Assembly (NCBI GenBank): GCA_019510535.1
Contig: JAEKKE010000305.1
Coordinates: 1 to 6,819 of the forward strand
Direction of reading: 5' to 3'
Length of the DNA: 6,819 nt
Source: Acidobacteriota bacterium
Lineage (GTDB): Bacteria; Acidobacteriota; Terriglobia; Terriglobales; Acidobacteriaceae
In this document: piece by piece, positions 6,632-6,819 of the stretch
Position numbering within the stretch: position 1 is the first letter of the stretch
How the letters are laid out: the number at the start of each line of letters is the position of its first letter
Position numbers and translations under genes: made by a program
Notes under the pieces: generated by a model
The model's database searches: none
Told to the model about the DNA's origin: nothing
The model's input: only the letters and a program-made list of their open reading frames with translations

Positions 6632-6819
6632 ATGATCCGCACCGTCGCCATCCAGGGATACCGCTCGATTCGCGATCTCGTTCTTCCCCTGGGGCAGCTC
6701 AGCGTCGTCACCGGAGCCAATGGCAGCGGAAAGTCCAATATCTACCGTTCGCTACACCTGCTTGCGGATGCGGCGCAGAACGCGGTCGTGGGTTCGCTGG
6801 CGCGTGAGGGCGGGCTGCC
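6632..6819 (+). CDS. AAA/ABC-type predicted ATPase, N-terminal 62 residues only
   Basis: Translation from the ATG at 6632 gives MIRTVAIQGYRSIRDLVLPL followed by LSVVTGANGSGKSNIYRSLHLLADA and runs open to the window end. GANGSGKSN (residues 28-36) is a Walker A motif. The preceding GYRSIRDLVLPLG is the typical first strand pair of SMC/RecF-like AAA_21 ATPases, most like the COG4637 predicted ATPases. The rest of the protein, including Walker B and the signature, is outside the window. No Shine-Dalgarno sequence precedes the ATG, so initiation may be leaderless. Related ATPases occur in DNA repair, in some defence systems and as single genes of unknown role; nothing here decides between these. 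It is divergent from the cytochrome/molybdoenzyme cluster. Confidence 0.85.
   Translation, partial: MIRTVAIQGYRSIRDLVLPLGQLSVVTGANGSGKSNIYRSLHLLADAAQNAVVGSLAREGGL

Noticed and set aside
6632..6819. Assignment of the partial ATPase to an anti-phage defence system
   Set aside because: Only the Walker A region is visible and the neighbours are metabolic or redox genes. A defence role cannot be supported.

Overview
This 6.8 kb window reads as an ordinary chromosomal stretch of a GC-rich Gram-negative bacterium. The best guess is an Acidobacteriota of class Terriglobia (Granulicella, Terriglobus or Edaphobacter-like). That assignment is inferred from protein style, not from a marker gene. The strongest pointer is the secreted protein at 3299-4066, whose ADGN, ARDAQGR, GNSQPW, WYSEQL and DPRSGH motifs resemble a paralogous family typical of that phylum. 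A tiny conserved-looking protein ending in EHVWN and the style of the intergenic palindromes agree with this.

Layout. Positions 1-648 (+) hold the C-terminal part of a membrane protein with a periplasmic domain. The convergent gap 649-889 is filled by two adjacent nested palindromes, probably small non-coding repeat elements. A 56-residue protein (890-1060, -) follows, then two back-to-back hairpins (1135-1191) just after the stop codon of dnaK. dnaK itself is complete (1197-3110, -) and has no grpE, dnaJ or hrcA next to it here. A 188-bp divergent promoter region separates dnaK from the secreted 255-residue protein (+). It contains a good dnaK promoter and two interleaved inverted repeats.

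The right half is a leftward gene cluster read from 6558 down to 4095. It encodes a four-helix di-heme-type cytochrome b (GTG start), a Tat-exported molybdopterin oxidoreductase of the sulfite oxidase/MsrP fold that overlaps it by the 4-base ATGA, and, after an 86-bp gap, a transglutaminase-like cysteine protease-fold protein. The first two should work together: the membrane cytochrome would pass electrons between the quinone pool and the periplasmic molybdoenzyme. Divergent from them, at 6632 (+), the first 62 codons of an AAA/SMC-like ATPase with a clear Walker A run off the end.

No CRISPR array, tRNA, rRNA, complete transposase or evident novel multi-gene system is visible. The observations most worth checking are the paired palindromes, the interleaved repeats at the dnaK promoter, the transglutaminase with serine where the catalytic histidine is expected, and the molybdoenzyme-cytochrome b pair.
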